From NCBI GenBank assembly GCA_029262115.1, contig JAJCZZ010000021.1, forward strand, positions 18,515 to 82,514: a DNA stretch of 64,000 bases, read 5' to 3'. The notes beneath the pieces were generated by a model, which was given only the letters and a program-made list of their open reading frames with translations, did no database searches and was not told the origin of the DNA. Source of the DNA: Gemmatimonadota bacterium (GTDB lineage Bacteria > Gemmatimonadota > Gemmatimonadetes > Longimicrobiales > Gaopeijiaceae). How positions within the stretch are numbered: the first letter of the stretch is position 1; each line of letters begins with the position of its first letter. The position numbers were made by a program, and so were the translations under genes. Positions 47,264-55,529 of the stretch are shown one piece after another.

Positions 47264-48594
47264 TTCGGCCGCTGCCGTCCCGACCAACCGATTGCCGGTC
47301 GTTTGAACAGGCGCTCGCTCGGTGCCGGTCGCTCGAAGACGTGCACGCGCACTTCGAACGGGTCATTACGGACTATGAGCGGCTGAACGCTGCCTTTCGT
47401 TTCTCGGAGAGCTTCGATCAAGACTTCGTCTTCCGCCAGATCGATCAACGACCGGAACTCCGAAGCCGGGAGTTGTTCGGCATTCCGGTTGGGATCAAAG
47501 ATATCTTCAACACGAAGGTTCTCCCAACGACGATGGGCAGCAAGATATGGGAAGGGTTCAAGGCGGGTCACAACGCGCGGGTGGTCGACGAGATATCTGA
47601 CCGCGGCGGGGTGATCTTTTCGAAGACGACGACGGCAGAGTTCGCGGTCCACTTCATTCAGCATGGGAAGACGCTCAATCCTCACGACCCGAGCCGCATT
47701 ACCGGAACGTCGTCGTCAGGCTCGGCAGTGGCTGTGGCGTGCGGTGCCCTCCCGATCGCTTTGGGCACACAGACGGGAGGCTCCATCACACGGCCGGCGA
47801 GTTTCTGCGGCGTCTTCGGGTTCAAACCGTCGTTCGGCGCCATCGACCGGACGGGTTGTTTGAAGACCGCTGACACCTTGGATACGGTTGGCTTTTTGAG
47901 TGCCGACGTGTATGGCCTTATGCGAGTCTTGCTCGCGACGCTTCAGCGCGATCGAGACTACCCATACGCCCAACGGTACTTCGACGACATCTTCCCCCCG
48001 GGCCGGTCGGCACGTATCGGCGTGCTTGACTCTCAGTTCGGCGGGTTCGCCGACTATGATGGGGATGTCACGGCGGATTTCGAAGCCGCAGTCGTCGGGC
48101 TAGAAGAGATGGGTCACCGGGTGTCCAGGGTAACCGACGCGGACTTCATCAATGAGATTCCGCCGCTGCACGAGACGATATACTGCAAGTCCCTTTCGTA
48201 TTACTTCCAGGACGAACTGCGCCAGGGCACCGACATGAGCGCGATCATGCTCGAGATGATCGAACTCGGAGAGCAAGTGCCAGTCTCGAATTATGTCGAT
48301 GCGCTGCAACAGCAGCCAGGATACCGCACTCGATGTGAAGAGTTGTTTTCCGACCTCGACTTCATCGTGACTCCGTCCACCGCGTCCGTGGCTCCGCCGG
48401 TCGGAGCGGGGGAGAAGCCGGATACGAGCTTGATCTGGTCGTTCCTCGGAACGCCTACGGTCAGCCTCCCCCTGTTCAGGTCCGATCGGATAGACTTGCC
48501 GCATGGGCTCCAAATCGTCGCCCCGCGGTTCGGCGACATCGGATTGCTCAACTTCAGCGATGATGTTTTTCAGTATTTTTTGGACCGAGGATAG
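47260..48594 (+). CDS. Amidase-signature family protein (GatA-like)
   Basis: 444 residues of the amidase signature family (PF01425). The Lys-cisSer-Ser triad is intact: Lys80 in VGIKDIFNTK, Ser152 in GTSSSGSAVAV and Ser175 in GTQTGGSITRPAS. Family members hydrolyse amides; GatA does this to glutamine and channels ammonia to GatB. The ATG overlaps the stop of the sugar amidotransferase (ATGA). No GatB or GatC is here. I infer that it may provide ammonia to, or be a partner of, the PseA-like enzyme, or deacylate a sugar amide. Slightly shorter than GatA. Confidence 0.88.
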   Translation: MIRPLPSRPTDCRSFEQALARCRSLEDVHAHFERVITDYERLNAAFRFSESFDQDFVFRQIDQRPELRSRELFGIPVGIKDIFNTKVLPTTMGSKIWEGFKAGHNARVVDEISDRGGVIFSKTTTAEFAVHFIQHGKTLNPHDPSRITGTSSSGSAVAVACGALPIALGTQTGGSITRPASFCGVFGFKPSFGAIDRTGCLKTADTLDTVGFLSADVYGLMRVLLATLQRDRDYPYAQRYFDDIFPPGRSARIGVLDSQFGGFADYDGDVTADFEAAVVGLEEMGHRVSRVTDADFINEIPPLHETIYCKSLSYYFQDELRQGTDMSAIMLEMIELGEQVPVSNYVDALQQQPGYRTRCEELFSDLDFIVTPSTASVAPPVGAGEKPDTSLIWSFLGTPTVSLPLFRSDRIDLPHGLQIVAPRFGDIGLLNFSDDVFQYFLDRG

Positions 48595-48597
48595 CCG

Positions 48598-50379
48598 TTG
48601 CACTGTCCCGACACCGAGACGCCATTCCTGGTCCTGACCGGATTGGATGCTCCGCCGGACAGAGAGCCGAGGGTGCACCTAGGTGACTGGTGCGAACTCA
48701 ATGTGAATTCACAGGATACATCGGCGCCAGGCGAGACGCTTCCGTTCCACTGGGATGATCGCCGCAAGCTCGCGCGGGACTACGAGTACCTTGAGGGACT
48801 TCACCATCGACTGGTACCGATATTAGCCAGCAGCTTGAACGCTCTTCACGACGTCGATCGGTCGGCACGGTACTGGCAGATCATCCTGGAGCCGTGGCTG
48901 CTCTCCTATGTCGCCGTGATGTTCGACCGGTGGCAGACGGTGGAGCGCGCGTTCGAGATCCGGCGCTCCTTTCGGGTCCGTGCCCTGTATGCGAAGGAGG
49001 GGGGGGAAGCCCCGCCACTCGGCTACTCCGAGTTCCTCTGTCGGGCCCTGGACCATCGGTGGAACCAGGGTGCCTTGGAGACGGTCGTTCGGCACCGGTT
49101 TGGCGCCCACGCGCAGATCCAGGAACCGAAGCAACCGACACCGATCGCGCCCCTCGGTGAAGATCCGCCCGCGCGGCCCGCCCGCACCACGGAGTTCATC
49201 GACCGCCTGTTGGGTTGGTTGCCGCTGCCTCACGACATCGTGTTTCTCGGTGCTGGATTCGATCTTCGGCCCCTGATCAAGCTCAACATGGCACTCGGAC
49301 AGGCACCCCGCCTGTACCTCCGAGAGTTTCGGGAAGGGCACACAATTGGTGAAGACGAGGCCGACCACGCCCTCCGCTCCAAGTTATTCGTCGAACCTAA
49401 GGCCGAAAACGAGTTCGAGGAGTTCCTGTTCAGGCGGCTTCGCACGGACATCCCGTCAAGCGCCGTCGAACATTTTGCACGCTTGCGCTCCCGAGCAAGT
49501 GCCATTCGCAACCTGCGGCCGAAGGTGGTGGTGAGCGCGAGCGCTCACTGGCACGACTCCTTCGCACGGGTCTGGGTCGCCGAACAGGTCGCGCGCGGCG
49601 CCACGTTCGTGTCCGTCGAACATGGCGGGTCACTCCCTCCGTTCCGCGAGCTGTTCGACTTCGAAGTCGACGTAGCCGATGTCCGCGCGACCTGGTTCGC
49701 ACCGTATCACTCTAAGCATAGACAGCTGCCACCCGCCCGCCTCGTGGGACGATTCGACGACTTCGAATGGGACGAGAGTGGCCACCTCTCTGTGATCGCC
49801 AACGAGTGTCCGCCATGGGTCTACCGGGCGCAGTTTTACCCGATGGTCAAACAGTGGGAGCCGTCGTTCGAGATGGTAAAGACGCTAGTCGGCTTGCTTA
49901 GCGAAGGCCCGCAAGCGGCCGCCCGTGTGAAGCCCTATCCGTCGGATCAGGGCTGGGATACCAAGGCTCGGTTCCAGCAGGAGTTTGGTACGGGCCGTGT
50001 AACTACAGGTGTCTCCCTTGATCGAGTGATGTCCGACTCCCGAATGGTGGTATGCACGTATCCGGAAACGACGTTCGCGGAGGCGATGGCCTCTGGTGTC
50101 CCTTGTCTTCTCATGTATCCTACAGAGTTCTATGAACTTCACCCCGCTTGCATCCGGCTTCTCGATGTTCTCCGCGACGCCCGGATCGCCTTCCACGACG
50201 CTCGAGCCGCTGCCATGCATATCAATCAGATCTGGCCCGACCCCCTGACATGGTGGCGTACTGGCCCGGTGGTCGAGGCGCGGGACGACTTCGCGCGGAC
50301 GGCCCTCGGAGCGGATCAGCCTTGGCTCGGCACATGGACAGCCTTCCTGCGAGCGCTCGTCGCGGAGGCGACGTCATGA
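48598..50379 (+). CDS. LIC12162-family surface-glycan transferase
   Basis: 593 residues. The N-terminal FLVLTGLDAPPDREPRVHLG, HWDDRRKLARDYEYLEGLHH and RYWQIILEPWLLSYVAVMFD are the pattern of the LIC12162 family (TIGR04331), found in sialic-acid-like gene clusters of Leptospira and others. The C-terminal half is GT-B-like: VVVSASAHWHDSFARVWVAE, SVEHGGSLPP, VCTYPETTFAEAMASGVPCL. The family is thought to transfer nonulosonic or related sugars but is uncharacterised as far as I know. TTG 48598 is three bases after the amidase stop; no ATG exists near the conserved start. Confidence 0.8.
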   Translation: MHCPDTETPFLVLTGLDAPPDREPRVHLGDWCELNVNSQDTSAPGETLPFHWDDRRKLARDYEYLEGLHHRLVPILASSLNALHDVDRSARYWQIILEPWLLSYVAVMFDRWQTVERAFEIRRSFRVRALYAKEGGEAPPLGYSEFLCRALDHRWNQGALETVVRHRFGAHAQIQEPKQPTPIAPLGEDPPARPARTTEFIDRLLGWLPLPHDIVFLGAGFDLRPLIKLNMALGQAPRLYLREFREGHTIGEDEADHALRSKLFVEPKAENEFEEFLFRRLRTDIPSSAVEHFARLRSRASAIRNLRPKVVVSASAHWHDSFARVWVAEQVARGATFVSVEHGGSLPPFRELFDFEVDVADVRATWFAPYHSKHRQLPPARLVGRFDDFEWDESGHLSVIANECPPWVYRAQFYPMVKQWEPSFEMVKTLVGLLSEGPQAAARVKPYPSDQGWDTKARFQQEFGTGRVTTGVSLDRVMSDSRMVVCTYPETTFAEAMASGVPCLLMYPTEFYELHPACIRLLDVLRDARIAFHDARAAAMHINQIWPDPLTWWRTGPVVEARDDFARTALGADQPWLGTWTAFLRALVAEATS

Positions 50380-51248
50380 GCCTGACGTCAACGGCAAAAA
50401 GGGCCGTCCAAACGCTCATTGGGGAAATCGGCAACACCCGCCTGGGGAGGGTCATCAATGAGGCTGCAGTCGCAGCCGCAGCCGGCGCCACCCAGACCAT
50501 TCGTCATGATGGGACCGAGCTGACGTTCGCTGTACCGAACGCGCTGAATCGATTCCGCGCCGACACCTTCTCCACGAAGGAAGAAGAGACGCTCGGCTGG
50601 ATCGACGGGTTCCCGGTGGGGAGCGTTTTATGGGACATCGGAGCCAACGTCGGTTATTACTCGTGTTACGCCGCAGCGCGAAGGGGTTGCCGCGTTTTCG
50701 CCTTCGAACCGTCCGTCTTTAACCTGGAAACCCTAGCGCGCAACGTGGCTTTGAACGACCTGTCGGACCTGGTGACGATCGTGCCTCTGGCCGTTGCCGA
50801 AGACGTCCAGATCGGCACACTGAATTTGACCTCGACCGACCACGGAGCGGCCCTCTCCACCTTTGGGCAGGATTTCGGTCATGACGGCCAGCCCATGGAG
50901 GCCGTGTTCAGGTATTCGACGCTGGGGATATCGCTGCCCGTCGCCGCGTCGATGGGGCTCGACCAGCCGGAGTTCATCAAGCTTGACGTCGATGGACTGG
51001 AGCATCTCATCCTCCGCGGTGCGGGCGATGTCCTCGTTCACACCAAGAGTGTGCTGGTTGAGGTCAACGAAGCGTTCGAGGACCAGCATACCGAGGTTAC
51101 TCGATCGCTGACCGAAGCCGGATTGAAGTTCGTGGAAAGCCGGCGGTGGGACAGGGCTGTGGATGGTCCGTTCGACCGCACTTACAATCAGATCTGGCGC
51201 CGCCCCAACAACCCCTTCCCCCTCCGAGCGCCGGACGCCGGCACCTAA
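50376..51248 (+). CDS. FkbM-family methyltransferase
   Basis: 290 residues. The SAM-binding motif VLWDIGANVGYYSCYAAARR, FAFEPSVFNLETLARNVALN, and the C-terminal FIKLDVDGLEHLILRGA with VLVEVNEAF are FkbM hallmarks. FkbM proteins O-methylate sugars and polyketides. ATG 50376 overlaps the LIC12162-family stop (ATGA). It probably methylates a hydroxyl of the nonulosonic acid or of a polymer sugar. Confidence 0.88.
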   Translation: MSLTSTAKRAVQTLIGEIGNTRLGRVINEAAVAAAAGATQTIRHDGTELTFAVPNALNRFRADTFSTKEEETLGWIDGFPVGSVLWDIGANVGYYSCYAAARRGCRVFAFEPSVFNLETLARNVALNDLSDLVTIVPLAVAEDVQIGTLNLTSTDHGAALSTFGQDFGHDGQPMEAVFRYSTLGISLPVAASMGLDQPEFIKLDVDGLEHLILRGAGDVLVHTKSVLVEVNEAFEDQHTEVTRSLTEAGLKFVESRRWDRAVDGPFDRTYNQIWRRPNNPFPLRAPDAGT

Positions 51249-51252
51249 ATCG

Positions 51253-53178
51253 ATGGCTCCGATGAGCGTGTCCAAGGGCGACCCTGCCCATCCGGCAGCT
51301 ACGTCGAACCATCCCGACGCCTCGGCCGGCGCATGGCTGACGGTTTGCGAGGCGGACGCGCTCCCCGGTGCTCCTCCCGCCACATATCTGTGGAACGGGC
51401 ACGAAGATAGTGATGCAGCACGCTCCCTGTTCGCATATGTGGAGCGCGACGGAGAGTATTTCCGCGCCCGGTACCTCAATTGGATTCACGGCATCAGCGA
51501 ACGGACGGTCGCCGGGCGCAGCATCCTCTCGCACCTCGCCCTGAACGATGGGCTGAGCTATTGGTGGCTGACGCAGCTCTCGGAAAAAAGTCAATACAGC
51601 TCGCCAGTCGAGGACGTGGTCCGGCTCTTCGCCATTGAGCGCCTCCTTACCGAGAAACGGAGCGAGGGACTCCGCTACGTGGGTAGCTCGACCCGACTGA
51701 CGGCCATCCTCCAGACGTTGTGCGAACGCCGGCGCATCCTCTTCGAACATCAACCTCCATCACGCGGTGAAGTCCGGCCCCACTCCTCTCCAACCGCACT
51801 CACACTCTGTCTCCGGACGGTTCGTGCGCTCATTCGGTTGAGCTGGACGGCGGTTCGATTTAGGGGCGCGGACAGAAGCGGTTGGGTCGGCGGAGATGGA
51901 GCCACACTGTTTTGTGACTACTTCGTGAACCTCAACCAGGAAGCTGCCGACAATGGGCGGTACCGGTCCGCCTACTGGGGGCCTCTGCCGAAACTATTCG
52001 ATGAGGTCAGAGTCCGGGCGAACTGGCTCCATCATAATTCGGCGTACCCTCCGGGAACGTCCACCACTTGGGTACGTGAGTTCAATCGCCACGGGACCGA
52101 AGGCTTCCATACGTTCCTCGACGCATTTTGGTCGGTCCCCGGCCTCGTGCGTATCGTCGGACGCTGGCTCGGAATGGTGGGTACGTATTTTCGCTTAAGA
52201 GATGTATCCGCGGCGTTCCGCCCGGCCCAGTCGGACCTGGATCTCTGGGGTTTCGCACGGCCGTTGTGGCGGGAGTCGCTGCTCGGACCCACGAGCATTG
52301 CCAATCTCTTGGCGATAGAGCTGTTCGACCGGGCGCTGGCGTCCGCACCTCGCCAGGATAGAGGCTTCTACCTTATGGAGAACGCTCCGTGGGAAGCAGC
52401 GTTCGTTCACGCCTGGCGAAAACACGGTCATGGCAAGGTCCACGGAGTCGCCCACTCGACGGTCCGGTTCTGGGACCTTCGCTACGGGTTCGATCCGGGA
52501 ACGCGCACGCCATCCCAACCGCTCGGCCGGCCCGCGCCCGACGCGGCCGTCGTGAACGGAGATAGCGCCGCGCACACGTTGGCCTCGATGGGGACCCCCC
52601 GTACCGGCCAAGCGACCGGAGAAGCGCTACGGTATCTCTATCTTGAAGGCAGCCAAGAGATCACGGCACCACGCCCAGGACACGACCCGTTGCAACTGCT
52701 CGTAGTTGCAGATATCAATGCCGATTTTACGCACCGCCTTTTGACGGTGGTTGACCATGCGCGCCCCATGTCCACGGTGCCCCTCAGCGTTCATGTCAAG
52801 CCACATCCGGCACGCGCCCTCGACCTCTCCCGCTACCCCAGCCTGGGTGCCACGCGGGTGTCGGACCCCCTCCACCTCGTACTCCCGAACTTCGATATTG
52901 CCGTGACGAGCGCCACAACGTCGGGAGCGGTGGACGCGTGGCTTTCGGGCGTCCGAGTACTGGTCTTCCTTGATCACGACCAACTCAACCTCAGTCCCCT
53001 GCGCGGATGCCGTGGCGTAAGCTTCGTGACCTCTGTCGACGATCTGAATACCGCTCTGGCTGAAGGGCCCTGGCAGGGTGACCGAGAGTCCCAGCTTGAC
53101 TACTTTTACCTCGACTCAGGGCTGCCCAGATGGCGCACGCTACTCACCTTCCGTCCCCAGGATCTCGCTAAGCGATGA
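51253..53178 (+). CDS. Surface carbohydrate biosynthesis protein (TIGR04326-like)
   Basis: 641 residues from ATG 51253. No catalytic motif that I can name with certainty. FCDYFVNLNQEAADNGRYRS, NWLHHNSAYPPGTSTTWVRE, GFYLMENAPWEAAFVHAWRK and HGVAHSTVRFWDLRYG resemble a Leptospira-type surface carbohydrate protein family (TIGR04326) that accompanies LIC12162 proteins. The C-terminal 180 residues (LSVHVKPHPARALDLSRYPS, FDIAVTSATTSGAVDAWLSG) look like the donor half of a GT-B transferase. So a glycosyltransferase is likely. The family name is from recall of the motif style. Confidence 0.65.
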   Translation: MAPMSVSKGDPAHPAATSNHPDASAGAWLTVCEADALPGAPPATYLWNGHEDSDAARSLFAYVERDGEYFRARYLNWIHGISERTVAGRSILSHLALNDGLSYWWLTQLSEKSQYSSPVEDVVRLFAIERLLTEKRSEGLRYVGSSTRLTAILQTLCERRRILFEHQPPSRGEVRPHSSPTALTLCLRTVRALIRLSWTAVRFRGADRSGWVGGDGATLFCDYFVNLNQEAADNGRYRSAYWGPLPKLFDEVRVRANWLHHNSAYPPGTSTTWVREFNRHGTEGFHTFLDAFWSVPGLVRIVGRWLGMVGTYFRLRDVSAAFRPAQSDLDLWGFARPLWRESLLGPTSIANLLAIELFDRALASAPRQDRGFYLMENAPWEAAFVHAWRKHGHGKVHGVAHSTVRFWDLRYGFDPGTRTPSQPLGRPAPDAAVVNGDSAAHTLASMGTPRTGQATGEALRYLYLEGSQEITAPRPGHDPLQLLVVADINADFTHRLLTVVDHARPMSTVPLSVHVKPHPARALDLSRYPSLGATRVSDPLHLVLPNFDIAVTSATTSGAVDAWLSGVRVLVFLDHDQLNLSPLRGCRGVSFVTSVDDLNTALAEGPWQGDRESQLDYFYLDSGLPRWRTLLTFRPQDLAKR

Positions 53179-53213
53179 CCAACGGACCGCCGACCCACCG
53201 TTCCCCGAAATGA
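53175..53213 (+). other. Twelve-codon minicistron bridging into rfbF
   Basis: ATG 53175 overlaps the stop of the TIGR04326-like gene (ATGA), encodes MTNGPPTHRSPK and ends in a TGA that overlaps the rfbF start (ATGA). rfbF has no Shine-Dalgarno sequence of its own, so a coupling leader is plausible. Confidence 0.35.
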
Positions 53214-53980
53214 AGACCGTCGTCCTATGTGGAGGTCTTGGCACACGTCTCAGCGAGGAAACCCATCTCAAGCCGAAGCCGATGGTCGAAGTTGGGGGCC
53301 GGCCTATTCTTTGGCATATCATGAAGCTCTACGAGGGCCACGGATTCCGGGATTTCCTTCTCGCTCTCGGCTATAAAGGGGAAGTGATCAAGGATTACTT
53401 CCACAACTACCACGCCCGGACGAGCGACAGTACGGTCCGGCTCGCGGGGGGTACCATCGAGTACTCGAACCCCACCGCAGAGGACTGGACGGTCAGGCTG
53501 GCAGACACCGGCGCACGTACGATGACGGGTGGCCGTCTGCTACGCGTCGCTGACCAGCTCCGTGACGGCGGGACATTCATGTTGACCTATGGTGATGGTG
53601 TTTCGGACGTCGACATCGTAGCAGTACTCGACTTTCATCGGAGCCACGGCCGGATCGCGACGGTTACCGCGGTCAGGCCTCCCGTCCGGTTCGGAGACCT
53701 CACGATCGAGGACAATCGGGTAGTGAGCTTCGAGGAAAAGCCCCAGGCCGGCGAGGGCTGGATCAATGGTGGATTTTTCGTGTTCGAGCCCGCCGTTCTC
53801 GATCTGATCGCCGGTGACGAGGTCATGCTTGAAAAGGAGCCGTTGGAGCGGCTCGCCGAGAGGGGAGAGCTCATGGCCTACCACCATCCGGGATATTGGC
53901 AGTGCATGGACACAGTACGTGACCGCAACGCCCTCGAGCGGTTGTGGCTCGATGACCGCGCCCCTTGGAAGACCTGGTGA
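53210..53980 (+). CDS. rfbF: Glucose-1-phosphate cytidylyltransferase
   Basis: 256 residues, normal length. VVLCGGLGTRLSEETHLKPK with PMVEVGGRPILWHIM is the RfbF nucleotidyltransferase signature; LALGYKGEVIKDYF, FMLTYGDGVSDVDI and GGFFVFEPAVLDLI are typical. It makes CDP-glucose from CTP and glucose 1-phosphate. Start by the conserved N-terminus at ATG 53210. It is followed by rfbG in the classical order for CDP-deoxysugars. Confidence 0.96.
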   Translation: MKTVVLCGGLGTRLSEETHLKPKPMVEVGGRPILWHIMKLYEGHGFRDFLLALGYKGEVIKDYFHNYHARTSDSTVRLAGGTIEYSNPTAEDWTVRLADTGARTMTGGRLLRVADQLRDGGTFMLTYGDGVSDVDIVAVLDFHRSHGRIATVTAVRPPVRFGDLTIEDNRVVSFEEKPQAGEGWINGGFFVFEPAVLDLIAGDEVMLEKEPLERLAERGELMAYHHPGYWQCMDTVRDRNALERLWLDDRAPWKTW

Positions 53981-55077
53981 CAAGCTTTCGCGGGGGGTAT
54001 CGGGGCCGACGTGTTCTGATCACCGGCGTGACCGGGTTCAAGGGCTCCTGGCTGGCGACCTGGCTGGACGCGCTCGGAGCGAAAGTCTCCGGATTCGCAA
54101 ACGGAGTGCCCACGTCTCCAGCCAATTTCGACTTGATTCGAGGTTCGGAGTGGATCGACTACCATGAAGGTGACGTGCGGGATCTCGACCGACTCTCCGC
54201 CGTCATCGATGACGTGCGGCCCGACCTCGTCTTCCATCTCGCCGCCCAGGCGTTGGTCCGCGAGGCGTACGCCTTTCCCATCGAGACCTTCCAGACCAAC
54301 ACCATGGGCACGATCAATGTCCTCGAGTGCCTTCGGCACCGACCATGGATCGGAGCTGGGGTGATCATTACCAGCGACAAGGCCTACCGGAACGACGAAG
54401 TCTGTTGGGGATATCGGGAAACTGATGCGCTCGGAGGACATGACCCCTACAGTGGGTCCAAGGCGTGTGCGGAACTCGCGGCTTTTTCGTATCACCACTC
54501 GTTTTTCCGCGACGGACCGACGGCGGTGGCCACCACGCGGGCGGGTAACGTGATCGGTGGAGGCGACTGGGCGGCCGACCGGATCGTGCCCGACTCTGTG
54601 CGTGCATGGAGTCGGAGCGAGTCGGTCGTCATCCGTAGCCCGCACGCTACCCGGCCGTGGCAACATGTCCTAGAGCCGTTGAGCGGGTACCTCCACCTGG
54701 GGGAACGCCTACTAAGCCAACCGGGCGGGCTGCGGGGCGAAGCGTTCAATTTCGGTCCGGACGCCAGCGTCGTCCGGACCGTGGGCGAACTGCTGACGGC
54801 CATGGCCGTGCTGTGGCCCCAGGCGTCCTGGCAATTGGCGCAGGACGTCTCTAGTACGGCGCGGGAAGCGACCTTGCTGAAACTATCCTGCGACAAGGCC
54901 CTGCACGACCTCAAGTGGCGAGCGGTGTTGAGCTTCCCAGAAACGGTCGAGTTCACGGTGGAGTGGTACCGGTCGTGGCTCGGTGGCTCGACGGACATGT
55001 TGAACCTGGGTCTCCGACAGATCGCGCGGTACACGGAGCTGGCCGATCTGAGAGGGCTCGGGTGGGCGAGCGTGTGA
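53977..55077 (+). CDS. rfbG: CDP-glucose 4,6-dehydratase
   Basis: 366 residues. VLITGVTGFKGSWLATWLDA is the NAD motif; FHLAAQALVREAYAFPIETF, ITSDKAYRNDEVCWGYRETD and GGHDPYSGSKACAELAA contain the catalytic residues; RPWQHVLEPLSGYL is typical of RfbG. It yields CDP-4-keto-6-deoxy-glucose. I chose GTG 53977, overlapping the rfbF stop (GTGA) after GGAAGA, although a TTG at 53965 is in frame. Confidence 0.95.
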   Translation: MTSFRGGYRGRRVLITGVTGFKGSWLATWLDALGAKVSGFANGVPTSPANFDLIRGSEWIDYHEGDVRDLDRLSAVIDDVRPDLVFHLAAQALVREAYAFPIETFQTNTMGTINVLECLRHRPWIGAGVIITSDKAYRNDEVCWGYRETDALGGHDPYSGSKACAELAAFSYHHSFFRDGPTAVATTRAGNVIGGGDWAADRIVPDSVRAWSRSESVVIRSPHATRPWQHVLEPLSGYLHLGERLLSQPGGLRGEAFNFGPDASVVRTVGELLTAMAVLWPQASWQLAQDVSSTAREATLLKLSCDKALHDLKWRAVLSFPETVEFTVEWYRSWLGGSTDMLNLGLRQIARYTELADLRGLGWASV

Positions 55078-55529
55078 AGCTCAGCGTACACGGACTCAAA
55101 GTGACGCCACTCAGGCAGGTGACGGACGAACGGGGCGCGGTGCTCACGATGCTCAGGAGCGACGCGCCGGAGTTTGCCGCCTTCGGTGAGGTCTATTTCT
55201 CCGAAATTCAGCCCGGCGCGGTGAAAGCGTGGAAGCGTCATAGACGACAGACGCAGAATATCGCCGTCCCGGTCGGGAGGGTCCGCCTGGTCGTCTTGGA
55301 TGACCGGCCGGGCTCTGTTTCGCGGGGAACGCTCGATGAGTTGGAACTCGGACGGCCTGACCGGTATGTCCGGGTGCGTATCCCGCCGGGCCTCTGGTAT
55401 GGGTTCAAAGGTCTCGGGCGGTCGCCCGCCCTGATCGCCAACTGCACCGACTTCCTGCACGATCCGGCCGAGTCGGACGGTCGCGAGCCCGACGACTCGG
55501 CCATGCCTTTCTCCTGGGATGTTGGGTGA
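55074..55529 (+). CDS. RmlC-like cupin epimerase acting on a CDP-sugar
   Basis: 151 residues from GTG 55074, overlapping the rfbG stop by 4 bases. It is a small cupin of the dTDP-4-dehydrorhamnose 3,5-epimerase family: VTDERGAVLTMLRSDAPEF, VYFSEIQPGAVKAWKRHRRQ, TQNIAVPVGRVRLVVLDDRP, VRIPPGLWYGFKGLG. The active-site region is RmlC-like, and the expected substrate is CDP-4-keto-6-deoxy-glucose because of rfbFG. Shorter than RmlC (about 180) but similar to other clustered epimerases of this kind. Confidence 0.83.
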   Translation: MKLSVHGLKVTPLRQVTDERGAVLTMLRSDAPEFAAFGEVYFSEIQPGAVKAWKRHRRQTQNIAVPVGRVRLVVLDDRPGSVSRGTLDELELGRPDRYVRVRIPPGLWYGFKGLGRSPALIANCTDFLHDPAESDGREPDDSAMPFSWDVG

